NCBI GenBank assembly: GCA_016648135.1
Contig: JADDOH010001511.1
Span: 1 to 64,000, forward strand
Direction: 5' to 3'
Origin: Agrypnia vestita
Taxonomy: Eukaryota; Arthropoda; Insecta; Trichoptera; Phryganeidae
DNA length: 64,000 bases
This document shows positions 1 through 10,689 of this stretch, piece after piece (within the stretch, counting starts at the first letter, position 1; every line of letters starts with the position of its first letter). Both the position numbers and the translations under genes were made by a program. The notes under the pieces were generated by a model. It ran no database searches. It saw nothing but the letters and a program-made list of their open reading frames with translations, and was not told the DNA's origin.

Positions 1-1330
1 CGCTGGAACTCTTAATTGACATCCATATACCATTTCTGCTACTGAGTACTCGCATCCAGATCTGAGAGTTGTCCTAAGTCCTAATAGTACCGTTGTTATG
101 GTTTTCGTCCATGCTGTAGGATGATGTGCTTTTATTGCAGTTTTTAAAGTTCTGTGGAAACGTTCTACAAGTCCATTACTTTGGGGATGGTACGATGTGG
201 AAGTATTGTAATTTATACCATTTTTTGAACAAAAATTTTTGAAATCACCTGACGTAAACTGTCGTCCTTGGTCAGTAGCTCTGGTATGCCAAATCTGCAG
301 ATCCAATTGTCCCATATTGCGCGAACAATTGTGCTGGCATTTACGTCTTCAAGGGGAACAACTTCTGTCCATCTCGTAAATCTATCTGCAATTGTTAAGC
401 AGTATTTCTTGCCTTCGGAAGGAACAAAAGGTCCGATTATATCGACATGAATGTCCTTGAATTTTTCTGTTGGCATATCTATCTTTAATATGGGTGTTCT
501 AGTATGTTTCGTCACTTTCTTCTTTTGGCAATTTATGCATGTCTTCGTCCAAAGTGCACAGTCTGCTTTCATGTTTCTCCACACTCCTTTACTGCTGATA
601 GTTTTTGTAGTTGCGTCTATACCTGGATGATTCAAGTTGTGTATCTGGTTAAAAAACGTCCTTTGTAATGTTTTCGGAATGTTAGATCGCATGTTTCCAT
701 TATTCACATCGAAAACAATTTTTAAGCCTTGCATGTTCATGGAAGTTAATTGTAGTGATGTACTTTTATTTGACAGAATGTCTGCCAATTCCTCATCCTT
801 CTTCTGTTCTTCGCTTATTTTTTCCAGGGAAATTTTGTTTTCTGTTTCTATCATTTCTATTCTTGATAGGTTGTCTGCGACTACATTGTCGTTTCCTTTT
901 ACATATTGAATGTCCGTGCTAAATTGGGCGATAAAATCTAAATATCTCACCTGTCTTGGCGTTTCTTTATCTCTACATTTCTTTTTGAAGACGAATTGAA
1001 GAGGTTTATGATCTGTAAATATTGTGAATTCCCTTCCCTCAAGATAATGCTTAAAATATCTAATTGTTTCGTATATTGCCAATAACTCTCGATCATAAGT
1101 GCTGTAACCGCACTGCGCATTATTTAATTTCTTCGAAAAAAATCCTATCGGTAGAAAATCTGTGGCGTTCTTAGTTTGTTGTATGGCACCTCCAATCGCG
1201 AAATCTGATGCGTCCGTCCAAATTGTAAGTTTACTGTTTTCATCTGGAAAGCTAAGCGTAGATGCTTTGATGAGCGCGTTTTTTATTTCGTTAAAATCGT
1301 TTGTTGTTGTCTCGTTACAACTTATTGGGC
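1..1330 (-). pseudogene. RNase H and integrase region of the Gypsy-type element
   Basis: RNase H comes first, with TIWTDASDFAIGGAI upstream and FTIFTDHKPLQFVF and YVKGNDNVVADNLSR inside the frame at 1082-213. It is followed by an HHCC zinc finger of integrase (H...H...CALWTKTCINCQKK) and the first catalytic Asp in DIHVDIIGPF. Beyond a frame break near 213 the minus strand continues with NGLVERFHRTLK, which carries the catalytic Glu, and then leaves the window. Integrase inserts element cDNA into host chromosomes. With its frame breaks this copy is inactive. Confidence 0.9.
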
Positions 1331-2184
1331 GATCTTTGCTCCTTTCATATAGTCGTTTAGCCTAATTAGTTTATGGGCTGCTTCTAGGATGAATCGTCTA
1401 TAGAAATTTCCCATAGCAAGGAATCTTCTCAGGTCCTTTATCGTTTTGGGCTTCTGAAGCTGGGTAATTGCTTCTACTTTAGTTGGCGACGGTCCTACTC
1501 CTTCTGCCGATATCTGGTATCCAAGAAATAATATTGTTGACTTTCCTAGTTCGCACTTCGAGGGATTAACTAGCATTCCGTGCTCTGCTAGTCTTTTGAA
1601 TAATTCCCTCAGATGTTTGGTGTGCGTCTCCTCGTCTGGCGATGCGATCAGTATATCGTCTATGTATGTGTGAACGCCCTGCAGTCCCCTTGTAACCTCT
1701 GTGACGTGGCGCTGGAACGTCTGCGCTGCGCAGGTCAGTCCAAATGGCATCCTCAGGAATTCATACAACCCGAATGGAGTTATGATTGCTGTTTTCTTGA
1801 TGTCTTCTTCTGCCACTGGAATTTGGTAATATGCGCTCTTCAGGTCAATTTTGCTGAAAATTACACATTTATTAAGACTGGCACATATGTCATGAATATG
1901 GGGTAAAGGATATCTATCTGGAATAGTTACATTGTTCAAAGCTCTATAGTCCCCGCAAGGCCTATATGAACCATCGCTTTTTTTACCATGTGGAGCGCTG
2001 ATGCCCACTCACTTTTCGAAGGTCTGCTTATACCTTGGGATATCATCAAGTCAAGCTCTCTTTTAGCTATCTCCAATAACTCAGGAGACAAGCGTCGAGG
2101 TTTGCAAGCGGTCGGTCTACCCCTGGTCTCGATATAATGCACTGTGTTATGTTTAACCTCCGTTAGGGATTGGTTAATATCCAC
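1322..2184 (-). pseudogene. Reverse transcriptase domain of the Gypsy-type element, frameshifted
   Basis: Two overlapping frames together form the RT fingers and palm. The upstream frame (2184-1936) reaches the segment before the conserved DGSYRPCGDYRALN, which continues in the other frame (2008-1322). The active site is TYIDDILIAS (YIDD). FSKIDLKSAYYQIPV and FLRMPFGLTCAAQTFQRH are typical of Ty3/Gypsy. A single-base shift near 2000 and another near 1335, before the RNase H domain, break the polyprotein, so this copy cannot make intact RT. Confidence 0.92.
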
Positions 2185-2212
2185 TATTTGCGGATACTCC
2201 CTTATAATTTCG

Positions 2213-2632
2213 TTAATTATTATTAATATCTGTTAAACTTACCGAATACACACTATGATTATTATTATCGTTTATTAAACTACATGATTGAATTTCTTTT
2301 CCTGTTTTACTTTCTAACAATCTTTTATTTTTCAAATCTACCATTAACTTAAAATTATGTAAAAAATCTGCCCCTATAATTGCGCGCGCTGTGTCCGCAA
2401 TTATAAATGTCCACTTGTACTTTTTATCTTTTCCTAAATTTACCGTTAAATTGGTCGTTTCGTATTGTTTTATTTTACTGCCATTTGCTGCAAAGAGATG
2501 TAAGTTCGACTTTTCTCCTTGGCGTCTATAAACAGATTTGGGGATGATTGAAATATCCGATCCTGTGTCTATTAAAAATATCCTTCCAGTATCTTTATCT
2601 GTTATATAGAGACGTTTGTTCTTTAATTCCAA
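2213..2632 (-). CDS. Retroviral-type aspartic protease of the Gypsy-type element
   Basis: A frame of 139 aa with FLIDTGSDISIIPKSVYR, the DTGS active site of retropepsins, followed about 60 residues later by AIIGADFL, the conserved I-I-G-x-D-F-L flap-end motif. It lies between gag and reverse transcriptase in the expected pol order. The enzyme would cut the Gag-Pol precursor inside the particle. It begins about 30 bp after the gag stop in a different frame and is probably expressed by frameshift rather than from its own ATG. Confidence 0.9.
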   Translation of the reverse strand: MELKNKRLYITDKDTGRIFLIDTGSDISIIPKSVYRRQGEKSNLHLFAANGSKIKQYETTNLTVNLGKDKKYKWTFIIADTARAIIGADFLHNFKLMVDLKNKRLLESKTGKEIQSCSLINDNNNHSVYSVSLTDINNN

Positions 2633-2661
2633 ATCGTTAGTCTCTGCAATGATTTGGAATT

Positions 2662-3666
2662 TTAGTTTTTTTGATTAACTTGACTTTTATAAGTGCAAGG
2701 TTGGATACATTTGAACGATTTGTTCCCGTATCTTTTGTGGAAATGACAGAAAATATTTTCGTCATCATTTTCTCTCCTTTCATAACTTCCTCTGCCCATA
2801 TTATTATTATTTATCTTACTACTATATCCTTCACTATTATTAAATCTAAAATTATTTGAATTAATTGGATGTTGTTCCCCATTGTACCTTTTATTATAAT
2901 TGTTTTTGTAAGAATTGCCCGTATTGTACGCATTGTTTGTGTATTTATGTGCTTTATTATTATTATTATTATAATTATTGTAGTTCCTATTGTGGTTCGA
3001 ATCTCTATAACTTTCAAAATGTCGTTTATGGTATTGCGGTTTATCATTTGTATGTTTATTTAACAATCTATCTACTTTATCTGTCAATGCACAAACTGAT
3101 GCTTCTAAGTCGATTTTATTTTTAGTTGAGTTTACCTTTTCTACATTAGGATTGTTGTATAATGATGTTAGTCGATCAGCGATTTCCGCCAGTTCGTCTA
3201 ATTTCCCCTTATTAACTGAAATATGTGCTCTAACTTCGTTAGGTAACTGTTGCATCCACAAATATTTAATTGTAGCTTCAGAAATATTCAAATCTAGCGC
3301 CATTGTTTTCATTTGTCTCAACAACAATGACGGTAATTTATCGTCTAATCTTAATGAAGAAAACAATTTTTCACGTCTCAAATCATCGGGAGTTCCCATC
3401 CGTTTCAACATTATTTGTTTTAAACACGTATACTTATTTTTATTTTCATTGTTTAGTAAAAAATCTGAAATCTGTTCGATATGCGTTTGTTCTAATCTTG
3501 AAATTACATAGCTGTATTTTGTTTCTTCCGCTTTTATTCCTGCGATGTCGAACTGACTTTCTATCTGAACGAACCACAGATTGAGGTTTCCGCTCCATAC
3601 TGGTGGGATTTTTACGCTAATTTTATGTGTGCATGGCATCTCGACCGAGGATTTTCCTTCCATCAT
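2662..3666 (-). CDS. Gag-like structural protein of the Gypsy-type element
   Basis: The frame is open further upstream (to 3825), but the ATG pair at 3666-3661 precedes the first gag-like residues, so I start there; the protein is then about 334 aa. Near its start it has IPPVWSGNLNLWFVQIESQF, the P-x-x-W...W-F-Q-E-x-Q-F pattern common to insect Gypsy gags. The middle is rich in Asn and Tyr from (AAT)n expansion. The C-terminus has a Cys/His cluster (FCHFHKRYGN...KCIQPC), a degenerate zinc-knuckle-like motif. Protease follows directly in another frame, as expected for frameshifted Gag-Pol expression. Its role would be to form the particle that packages element RNA. Confidence 0.85.
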   Translation of the reverse strand: MMEGKSSVEMPCTHKISVKIPPVWSGNLNLWFVQIESQFDIAGIKAEETKYSYVISRLEQTHIEQISDFLLNNENKNKYTCLKQIMLKRMGTPDDLRREKLFSSLRLDDKLPSLLLRQMKTMALDLNISEATIKYLWMQQLPNEVRAHISVNKGKLDELAEIADRLTSLYNNPNVEKVNSTKNKIDLEASVCALTDKVDRLLNKHTNDKPQYHKRHFESYRDSNHNRNYNNYNNNNNKAHKYTNNAYNTGNSYKNNYNKRYNGEQHPINSNNFRFNNSEGYSSKINNNNMGRGSYERRENDDENIFCHFHKRYGNKSFKCIQPCTYKSQVNQKN

Positions 3667-4950
3667 TGTCAACCAAAGACGCTTGTTAAAAAAAATGACA
3701 AAAAAAGAAAATTTAAGAATGGAAATCAAATTTAAATTCCGGATCGAAATGTGTTTCTGAATATCCTTAAAAATATATAAATAAATGAAAGTTAAAAGTC
3801 TAATGTCACTCCAAGTTAAAATCAAAGTAAGATTTTAATTTAATTCGAAATTGAAGTAAAATTTTAATTCTTATAAAAAATTAAAGTTAAATAAATTTAA
3901 GAAACAAATTTTTAATCAATCTGTATGTTGAGGCTCTTCACAAATTACTAAAATATGTAAATATATAAGTATTGATCAAGTGCAATTGTAAGTGCCTTGT
4001 CAATCTGTTACAAAGTTTGAATAATTTAAAATGTAATTAGCCAAAAATATACAAAATAAAAAAAATATAATTATCTTGTGTTGGTATCCCATCAATTATT
4101 GTTATAATATTTTCCGTTCTTTGTCTTTAATTTGTAAATACTAGATCCTTGTTTTGGTTTTGCCAATTCGTATTTTGGTTTGAATTCTGTAAACAGATAA
4201 AAAAATAATTAGTTCGGCTGTGATGAGGTATCTGCAAAACTTCTCAAAGTGCTGAAAAAAGAATACATAATATACAATATATCTATAATTTATAATGTCG
4301 ACCTCACTATACAACAAAAGTCGGTACGATTGAATATTGAAAAGAAATATTAAATGTTACAAAAGACTACAACAATGTATATCTAAGAATAATAACAATT
4401 GAAATATTTACGGATAACAATAACTTCTATAAAAGAACAATAACAATTTAAATGTTGTGCGACAATTATTTACCTATATTGTTAAAAACAATATGTGTAA
4501 CCAAATCAGAAATGTGACATTGTAACCAAAAAAATTTTTAAATGTGACAATGCCTGAACGATAGAAACGGTAGATTTTTTTTTTATCAAAAATATTCTGC
4601 AAATCATGCGTACAAAAAATTCAATCTATGTAATTATCGTTATAAATACCTTTTTTTCCTTGTATTGAAATACAAAAATAACCCATATTATTGAACGGAC
4701 GTTGTCAATCCGTAAATCCACAGATTTAAGTTTACACTAATGTAACTTTTATGCTATTAACATAAACACAACGTTTTAGATAACCCTTAACTCGTATTAG
4801 TAAAGATATTTCCAAAAATTCTACCTTAAACGAATATTAAACTGTACACACGCTCACGGTTCTGCCGACATTTCTAAAAATGGCGTCGCCCGATGTATAT
4901 TTTTTTGGCATCAAAAATAAGCTTATATTAATAATCTAAAATGTCTTAAA

Positions 4951-4985
<35 letters not shown>

Positions 4986-5370
4986 ATGTAAAATTAATAA
5001 TTAGGCAAAGAAAGTATGATTATATTAAGTTTCCGTGAAAGTAACTGAATTGATTAATAAATAAATAATTCGCTCTTACCATATTGGTTGGAAACTTGAC
5101 TCTCGTCGTAGGCCCCGCTTTAACATAAATATTACTATATCAAGTTCAAAATAGACACAATTATTAAAAATTAATATACAATTCCAAATCCTTTTTTTAA
5201 TCTGTTTTCTTTTGTTGTATCTAATTAATTTATCTTACGATTTTAATGACTGGGTATTTGTCAGAATGTGATACGCGATGAAATTTTGTTACTACTGAAG
5301 GTAGGTATGCTTCGCGCGAATAATTTGAATTTTTGGATTTAATCTTAAAAAGGATTTAATGTGTTCTGTT
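3667..5370 (-). other. Long untranslated leader of the Gypsy-type element
   Basis: About 1.7 kb separates the primer site from gag and holds no reading frame I can recognise. It is AT-rich and carries a (TA)n microsatellite at 4952-4982. It could be a true long leader or hold an unrecognised insertion. Confidence 0.5.
4952..4982. repeat. (TA)n microsatellite
   Basis: An uninterrupted run of TA dinucleotides of about 30 bp inside the retrotransposon leader. Confidence 0.95.
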
Positions 5371-5387
5371 GTAGTCGGGGTCACCAA
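5371..5387 (-). other. Primer-binding site
   Basis: Immediately after the LTR end the minus strand reads TTGGTGACCCCGACTAC. TGGTGACCCCGAC is a familiar start for the tRNA-primed minus-strand site of insect Gypsy elements. The priming tRNA was not identified. Confidence 0.7.
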
Positions 5388-5826
5388 TGTGCTAGGGGGG
5401 CGCGAGAGGATATTTGTTCTCTGGTATTTTTTGTTTTTTATGGCTTTATTTTTATTTAAGGGGTCACCACCAATATTTAAATACTGGGATATCTAAATAT
5501 AGGAATATATATATAATTCGGGAAGCAGAGAATAAAAAGAAGAATTTGGAATATACTTACAAGATTTATTTAATTTTGAATACACCGATTTTTAACAATA
5601 CTTTTTAATAAAAACTTAAGACTAGTTATAAAACACTGGATGAACGGGGTCTACGAGGAGAGTGTTAGAAATCGCTTCTCTCCTTCTATTTATAGACATT
5701 TGCGAATGCTTCCAGAATATTCTCCCAAAAAAAGGTATAGGGCTGTGCTGTCTGCGGCTTCCGACATGATCGATTTCTTTCGATGAGAATATCGAAAAAT
5801 ATCGATCCAAGCCTCAGACTACAACA
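5388..5826 (-). repeat. 5' LTR of the Gypsy-type element (439 bp)
   Basis: On the minus strand it begins TGTTGTAG and ends in ACA directly before the primer-binding site, giving TG...CA termini. A TATA-like TATAAATAG lies about 130 bp in (near 5690) and an AATAAA signal at 5570-5565, so the U3-R-U5 order fits. The second LTR was not available for comparison, so the outer border rests on the terminal dinucleotides and the PBS. Confidence 0.8.
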
Positions 5827-6329
5827 TGTTCATCTCTATGATTTGAACATTTTCTAATTATTTTTAAGTTTTGAACTTATTTCCAATGGAAAGAGCGTGC
5901 AATATCTAGTTTAGACGGCTTATTAACTCATTTTTTACAAAAATGTTAGTTAACAACTTCTTGCCATGGGCTCTTCAAATGATTTATTCAAAGCGATTCT
6001 TGAACAAATAAATTTTCTTTACCTATGTGTTCGTTAAAAATGTACGCTTACAGTCAAAAACAATTTATTTTATCTCTCTTTTAGATTGCAACATATTTTT
6101 ACACACAAACGAACACAATTTATGACATTTTAATTAATTTAAACAATTAAAAACAATCGGTAATAGTCTTTGACAAAAACAAAATTAATACATAAAACGA
6201 AATTTATGACATTAAAATGAATTAAAACAATTAAAAGCAATCGGTGATAGCCGTTAACCAAAACAAAATTAAAACATAAGACGAAATTTATGATATTTAA
6301 ATGACTTTAAACAATTAAAATTTGGAAAC
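5827..6329. other. Intergenic, no gene seen
   Basis: AT-rich sequence with an internal repetition: segments near 6115-6190 and 6200-6245 both read as taatt-rich copies of the same 70-bp phrase ending in aaacgaaattta. No coding or RNA feature was recognised. Confidence 0.5.
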
Positions 6330-6512
6330 TTATTCGTTAGGACTCGGCGGGTAACATATGCGAAATTTCCCCCCTATTCTTTTAACCCTTCCCCTCCGCT
6401 TATATATTTTCGATGCAAATCTATACCATTCGAATCGAACCTTTGTTTACCCTCACAAATTTATTTTAAACTTTATCCTTAACCCGTGCAACGCCGGGTA
6501 AGGACAGCTAGT
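6330..6512 (+). mobile_element. Helitron 3' end, 5' truncated
   Basis: Closely related to the Helitron at 33652-34176 (shared phrases around actcggcg.gtaacat, and cgatgcaaatct). It ends with the stem ACCCG/CGGGT (6482-6499), then CTAGT at 6508-6512 and a following T, the expected Helitron 3' terminus. The 5' TC end was not found, so this is a fragment of a non-autonomous copy. Confidence 0.75.
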
Positions 6513-7511
6513 TTACTCAATATTTTCGGATAATGCTAAACAATTTTTTTTTCAAAAACATCAAATATAAAAGAAAATTAAATCTTTTTAACATTATCTG
6601 AAAGTAAAGAGTAAATTGGATGATTTAAGATAGTAAAATGAATATAGAAATTTTCAGATTCGACAGTGCATTTAAGGATCGTCTATATCTACCTAAATAT
6701 CTATATATCTACTATCTACCTAAATATTAAAGTTGTAAGGTACTTTCCGCGATATATCCACCAATTTTTGACATTTGACGTTTTTTTGCGTTTTTTGACT
6801 TTTTTTCGCACACATTTACCGTTTTCTCCGCGAGTATACGCGATAATCACAATTTTTTTTAAATACAAGGGACAACTCTTTGCCACGTAACATTTTATAA
6901 AAAATATTTTCTTCTTCTTCTAATGTCGTTTCTATGCCGATTAGAGTGAAATGTCGTTTTTGCCTCATATCTTTGCGAGTTTTTCGAAATTTTGGAATTT
7001 GAAACTTGATTATGATGGACACGCCGATAACGCGTGGTTTCTAATTCATCATTTTTTCCTTCTTATCCTTAAACACTTTTTTACACTTACACTTTTTCGG
7101 CCTTTTTTCAGAAAGCCGTTTTTTCGGCTTTTTTTTCGCCAGTTTTTACCGTTTTCTCCGCGATTATACAAGATAATCACAATTTTTAAAAAGAATACAA
7201 AGAAAAACTCTTTACCGCGAGTTTTTTTCTAAAAATATATTTTCTTAAAAATATATGTTTTATAAAAAGTCGAAAAAGATTTTATTGATATGTTAATTTT
7301 ATATTTTATTTTTAAAAAGCATTTTTTTTAATTCTAATTTGGATACATAATCTTTTACATATTCATTCATATTTTTCCATTTACGACCTAACCTAACCTT
7401 ACCTATAATAAATAACTTTCTTTTACGCACACAATGATTTAAAAACACATCTACGAAAACAAATCTATGAAAACATTCCAAGCTTCGGAGGCACGTTTTG
7501 ACCGTATATCG
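6513..7511. repeat. Intergenic with a duplicated segment of about 110 bp
   Basis: The stretch from about 6805 to 6915 (taccgttttctccgcg, then cgataatcacaattttt and aactcttt) recurs at about 7140-7245 with the same order of words, as a direct repeat about 330 bp away. T-rich runs dominate. No gene was recognised. A short CCTAA-type run lies at 7385-7400. Confidence 0.6.
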
Positions 7512-7591
7512 GTCATCACGGCCGCGCATCGATCGCTTCGGCAGCGCAGCGGTCGCTACGGCTGCGTAGCGGTCGCCACGGCCGCGCAGTG
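7512..7591 (+). repeat. GC-rich minisatellite, 4 x 20 bp
   Basis: Four consecutive 20-bp units at 7512, 7532, 7552 and 7572 follow the pattern gtcgc.acggc.gcgcagcg with 3-5 differences each. The GC content contrasts sharply with the surrounding AT-rich DNA. Related words (ggccgcgcagcg) recur near 12320-12400. Confidence 0.85.
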
Positions 7592-7808
7592 GCACTCACG
7601 CAAAAAACCAAAATCAAAAAACTGAAATAGAAAAACCTAATTTAAAAAACCGAAATTAAAAAAAAAACAAAAAAATAAAATTCAACAAAACGGAAATAAA
7701 ATCAAAAACTTTTTTTTTTCAAGTATTTGTAAGATCGGCCATCCTTATATATTTTTTTTTGATAATTCAATTATTATAAAAGTATAATATATAAGAAAAT
7801 ATTTTCTT

Positions 7809-9320
7809 TCATCCGAGTTTCACGGTTTCGTCCATAGTTTCGCGGCGAGACTTTAATTTTTTCTGACATACGCGATCTGTAGAATTTAAAATTACCTACC
7901 TTTCTACATTTTTAGTTTTTTTCTAACTTTATTTTTAGAAAAGTTAGAAACGATTTCCATTTTTATAGATCAACTTAGACATCTGTTGAGTTTTTTTAAA
8001 AGTTCGAGTTTTCGATACATTTTTGAAGTTTATTTTTCTGGCTGTAACTCCGAAACGCCTAACCCAATTTTATTCGGCGATATGGCATGGTATTTTTAAC
8101 ATGGCAGGCTTCAAAATTATATTCCCAGTTTTGTGGTTTTAGTTGTAGCTTCGCAATAAGGATGTAACAAATTATTTTATTAAATAAAATCTGTACAAGT
8201 TAACGTGATGTATTTTTCTGCATTTTTAGTTTTTTTCTATCTATTTTTTTTAAGAAAAGTTATTAAAGAAAATAATTATTTCCATTTTTCCCAGGTAGAC
8301 ATCTATTAAGAATTTTTAGAACCTCGAGATATCGGTAAATTTTTGATGTTTTTTTTTTTTTTTAATTTTATTTTTTTTTAAATTTATTAATTTATTTTTT
8401 TTTACATCTCAGACCCACAAAACATCACATTGATATTTGTCTGTAGGTGCATCAATACATATATATAAATAAATTGTATTTACCAGAAATACATTCATAT
8501 TAATTAATTACAATAGATCTTATAAACTCAAATACAAATCTACAATACTATACAATAAATACAACTATATATCAAAGTTTATTGGCTGTAACTTCGAAAA
8601 GCGTCATCCTATTTTAGTCATCGATATTTCGATCGATAGGGAAATAGTTCTTCTATCGATCTGATTGAAAATAATTTTGTTACATTTACAGACTTTAGCA
8701 TAACGTCCACTTTCATCCGAGTTTTGTTGTTTTGACTGTGGCGTCGCGGGAAAATTTTTAATTCTTATTCTTAAAACCACAATCTGTAGAATTTAACGTT
8801 ATCTATGTTTAGGCATTTTTATTTATTTTTTAACACCATTTTGAGAAAATTTATAAAATAAAATTTAAAAAATTTCCATCTTCTTAAATATTTTAAAACT
8901 TTTCTTGAAATAATGATAAAAAATAAATAAAAATGCAGAAATATAGACAAAGTTAAATTATACAGACTGTATTTTTTGGAATAGTAATGTAAATATTCCC
9001 CGCGAAGCCACAGACAAAACAGCAAAACGCGGATGAAAACGGACGTAATTCTAAAGTCTGCTATTGTAAAAAAATTTCGATAGGAGTACTATTTCCCTAT
9101 CGATCGAAATATCGACGACTAAAATTGGATCATGCGTTTAGAAGTTATGGCTAAAAAATGTAAGGACAAAAATTTACATAAAACAATAACTTCTAAAAAA
9201 AATCAACAGATGTCTAATATAGGCCATGGTCAAATTGGATAAATATTTCATTCGTTTATAACTTTTCTATAAATAAAGATAGAAAAAAAGTTAAAATGCA
9301 GAAACGTAGATAATGTAAAA
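7809..9320. repeat. Complex cluster of direct and inverted repeats
   Basis: A unit running from catccgagtttc... through ...gcatttttag... to ...ggctgtaact.cgaaa is present about three times in direct order (starting near 7809, degenerate near 8150, and 8714). An inverted copy occupies about 9310-8930. The outer arms at 8585-8760 and 8990-9165 are clear reverse complements and share the palindrome-bearing phrase cgatatttcgatcgataggg. No coding capacity was seen. It may be a foldback element or a disrupted satellite. Confidence 0.75.
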
Positions 9321-9433
9321 TTCTACAAGATGTGTTTCTTTAAAAAAAGGCTATAAAAAAAATTATAGATGGTCTCATTAGTACTGTAAAATAGGAAAAA
9401 TATATTTTCTTAGGCTATATTACTTCCAGATTC

Positions 9434-9519
9434 TTAGGTAAGGTTAGATTAGGTTAGGTTAGGTTGGGTTAGGTTAGGTTAGGTTAAGTTGGGTTAGGTT
9501 CGGTTAGGTTGGATTAGGG
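9434..9519 (+). repeat. Interstitial (TTAGG)n telomere-like block
   Basis: About 85 bp of TTAGG units with variants (ttggg, ttaag, ttcgg), the canonical telomere repeat of most insects. A shorter run in the opposite orientation lies at 7385-7400. It is interstitial: ordinary repeat DNA continues on both sides. Confidence 0.85.
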
Positions 9520-10022
9520 TGCGGTTTTTGGGGTTTTCATGGATATCTCCGCAAAGCGATGTCCGATTTCGAAAATTTAAAAAGTACCAGACGGACTCAG
9601 CCCGTCCACGCCTTTTCACGACAGACGCTGCGCGGCAAAACCACGCGGCGACTGTCGACACCCGTCGCCCGCGCAGCGGGCGTCTGCTACCGCAAAGCGG
9701 GTGCCGTCTGACTCACTCACCTTTGCGCGGCTTCGGGCGTTCTCTCCCCACTCTCACAACGCTGTCATTTATCATTCGATTTCAATTTGGTAAAATACCA
9801 CAGATAGCTCTCTTCTTCTTCTATCGAATCTTTATAGTACAATCTCCCGAACGCGCAGTCCGATCTTTGCGATAGGGGCGTTACCGGAAAGTGTTTACCG
9901 CCAATCTTTTTCTTCGTTACTCAACCAACAGTGATTCCGTCTTCTTCTTCTTCGTTACTTTATCATCAGTGAATCTGCCGCCAGGCTAAATTGCACGCGT
10001 AGCCGTGCAACGGGCACCTAGT
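9520..10022 (+). mobile_element. Helitron 3' portion with canonical terminus
   Basis: The 3' end has a perfect 7-bp hairpin TTGCACG/CGTGCAA (9991-9997 and 10004-10010), then CGGGCAC and CTAGT (10018-10022), the expected Helitron architecture. The body includes GC-rich stretches (9590-9760) and cttcttctt runs. No Rep/helicase reading frame was found, so it is non-autonomous. The 5' border is uncertain and may include the (TTAGG)n block. Confidence 0.75.
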
Positions 10023-10534
10023 ATTTGATTAAGAGTTTAAGACTGATTGCTTCAACATTTAGTTCCTATTCTTAATAAATGAGAAACATATATTTTGATT
10101 AATTTTAATATTGTTTTATTAGTCTATTAGTTTTATTAATATAATTTCTATATTGTTTTGTTTGACACTTGTTTAAATTATTATATTTGTCATATACAAA
10201 AATATAAATTTGCTGTATATTATTATTATTTTATTTTACTACATACACGGTACAACGTACCATAAAAAAACAATGAAGGTTAAATAAATTACGTACTTTG
10301 TTGGATTATAATTAGAATAGAGTTAGAGGAAATTTAATTTTTGTTTAAAAATATTTTCACCACAAAATGCTTTATTATAAACATAACGTGAAATTCAGGC
10401 TGGTAAAAAAATACTGTGCTAGTAATAATACCTTAATTTTATTTTATAATATCGTAAATTTAAATAAATAACTTGTATTATACTGTTAACTACATCTTTT
10501 TATTTCCCAATCACCTATCGCCATCTATAGGCCA
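10023..10534. other. Intergenic, no gene seen
   Basis: AT-rich sequence without recognisable coding, RNA or repeat structure. Confidence 0.5.
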
Positions 10535-10625
10535 ATCCCAGGACTGGTCCTGGGTTCCCGGAATTGGCCTTCCTTAATCCCGCAATCCCGGGATTAGAAA
10601 AATGCCCCGGGATTATAATCCCTAG
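10535..10625. repeat. hAT-like terminal segment
   Basis: The words aatcccgggatt, ttccttaatcccgca and gccccgggattataatc match the segment at 35703-35790 closely and the one at 34852-34935 loosely, in tandem CCCGGGATT-type motifs. This looks like one end of a repeat family with GGGATT termini, probably hAT. No partner end was found here. Confidence 0.55.
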
Positions 10626-10689
10626 TTCTGTTGCGCTGGTTAGGGATTCGGGCAAAAACACCCCATCTATCGAATGTCAAGCCATTTAT

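Larger units (their letters stand above)
1..5826 (-). mobile_element. Ty3/Gypsy-type LTR retrotransposon, downstream end outside window
   Basis: Read on the minus strand the order is LTR (5826-5388), primer-binding site (5387-5371), a long leader, gag, aspartic protease, reverse transcriptase, RNase H and integrase, which is the Ty3/Gypsy (Metaviridae) order. The integrase runs off the left edge, so the second LTR and any env cannot be seen. The pol frame is broken in at least three places (near 2000, 1335 and 213), so this copy is defective. The flank beyond the LTR begins at 5827, but the paired target duplication lies outside the window. Confidence 0.93.

Noticed and set aside
1613..1906. 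Plus-strand open frame opposite the reverse transcriptase
   Set aside because: It is the antisense shadow of the RT coding sequence and has no motif of its own.
3303..3584. Plus-strand frame opposite gag
   Set aside because: Antisense shadow of the Gypsy gag frame.
7512..7591. CRISPR-like array
   Set aside because: The 20-bp units are directly adjacent without spacers, so this is a minisatellite.
9434..9519. A true chromosome end
   Set aside because: The TTAGG units are degenerate, only about 85 bp long, and followed by more than 50 kb of ordinary sequence.
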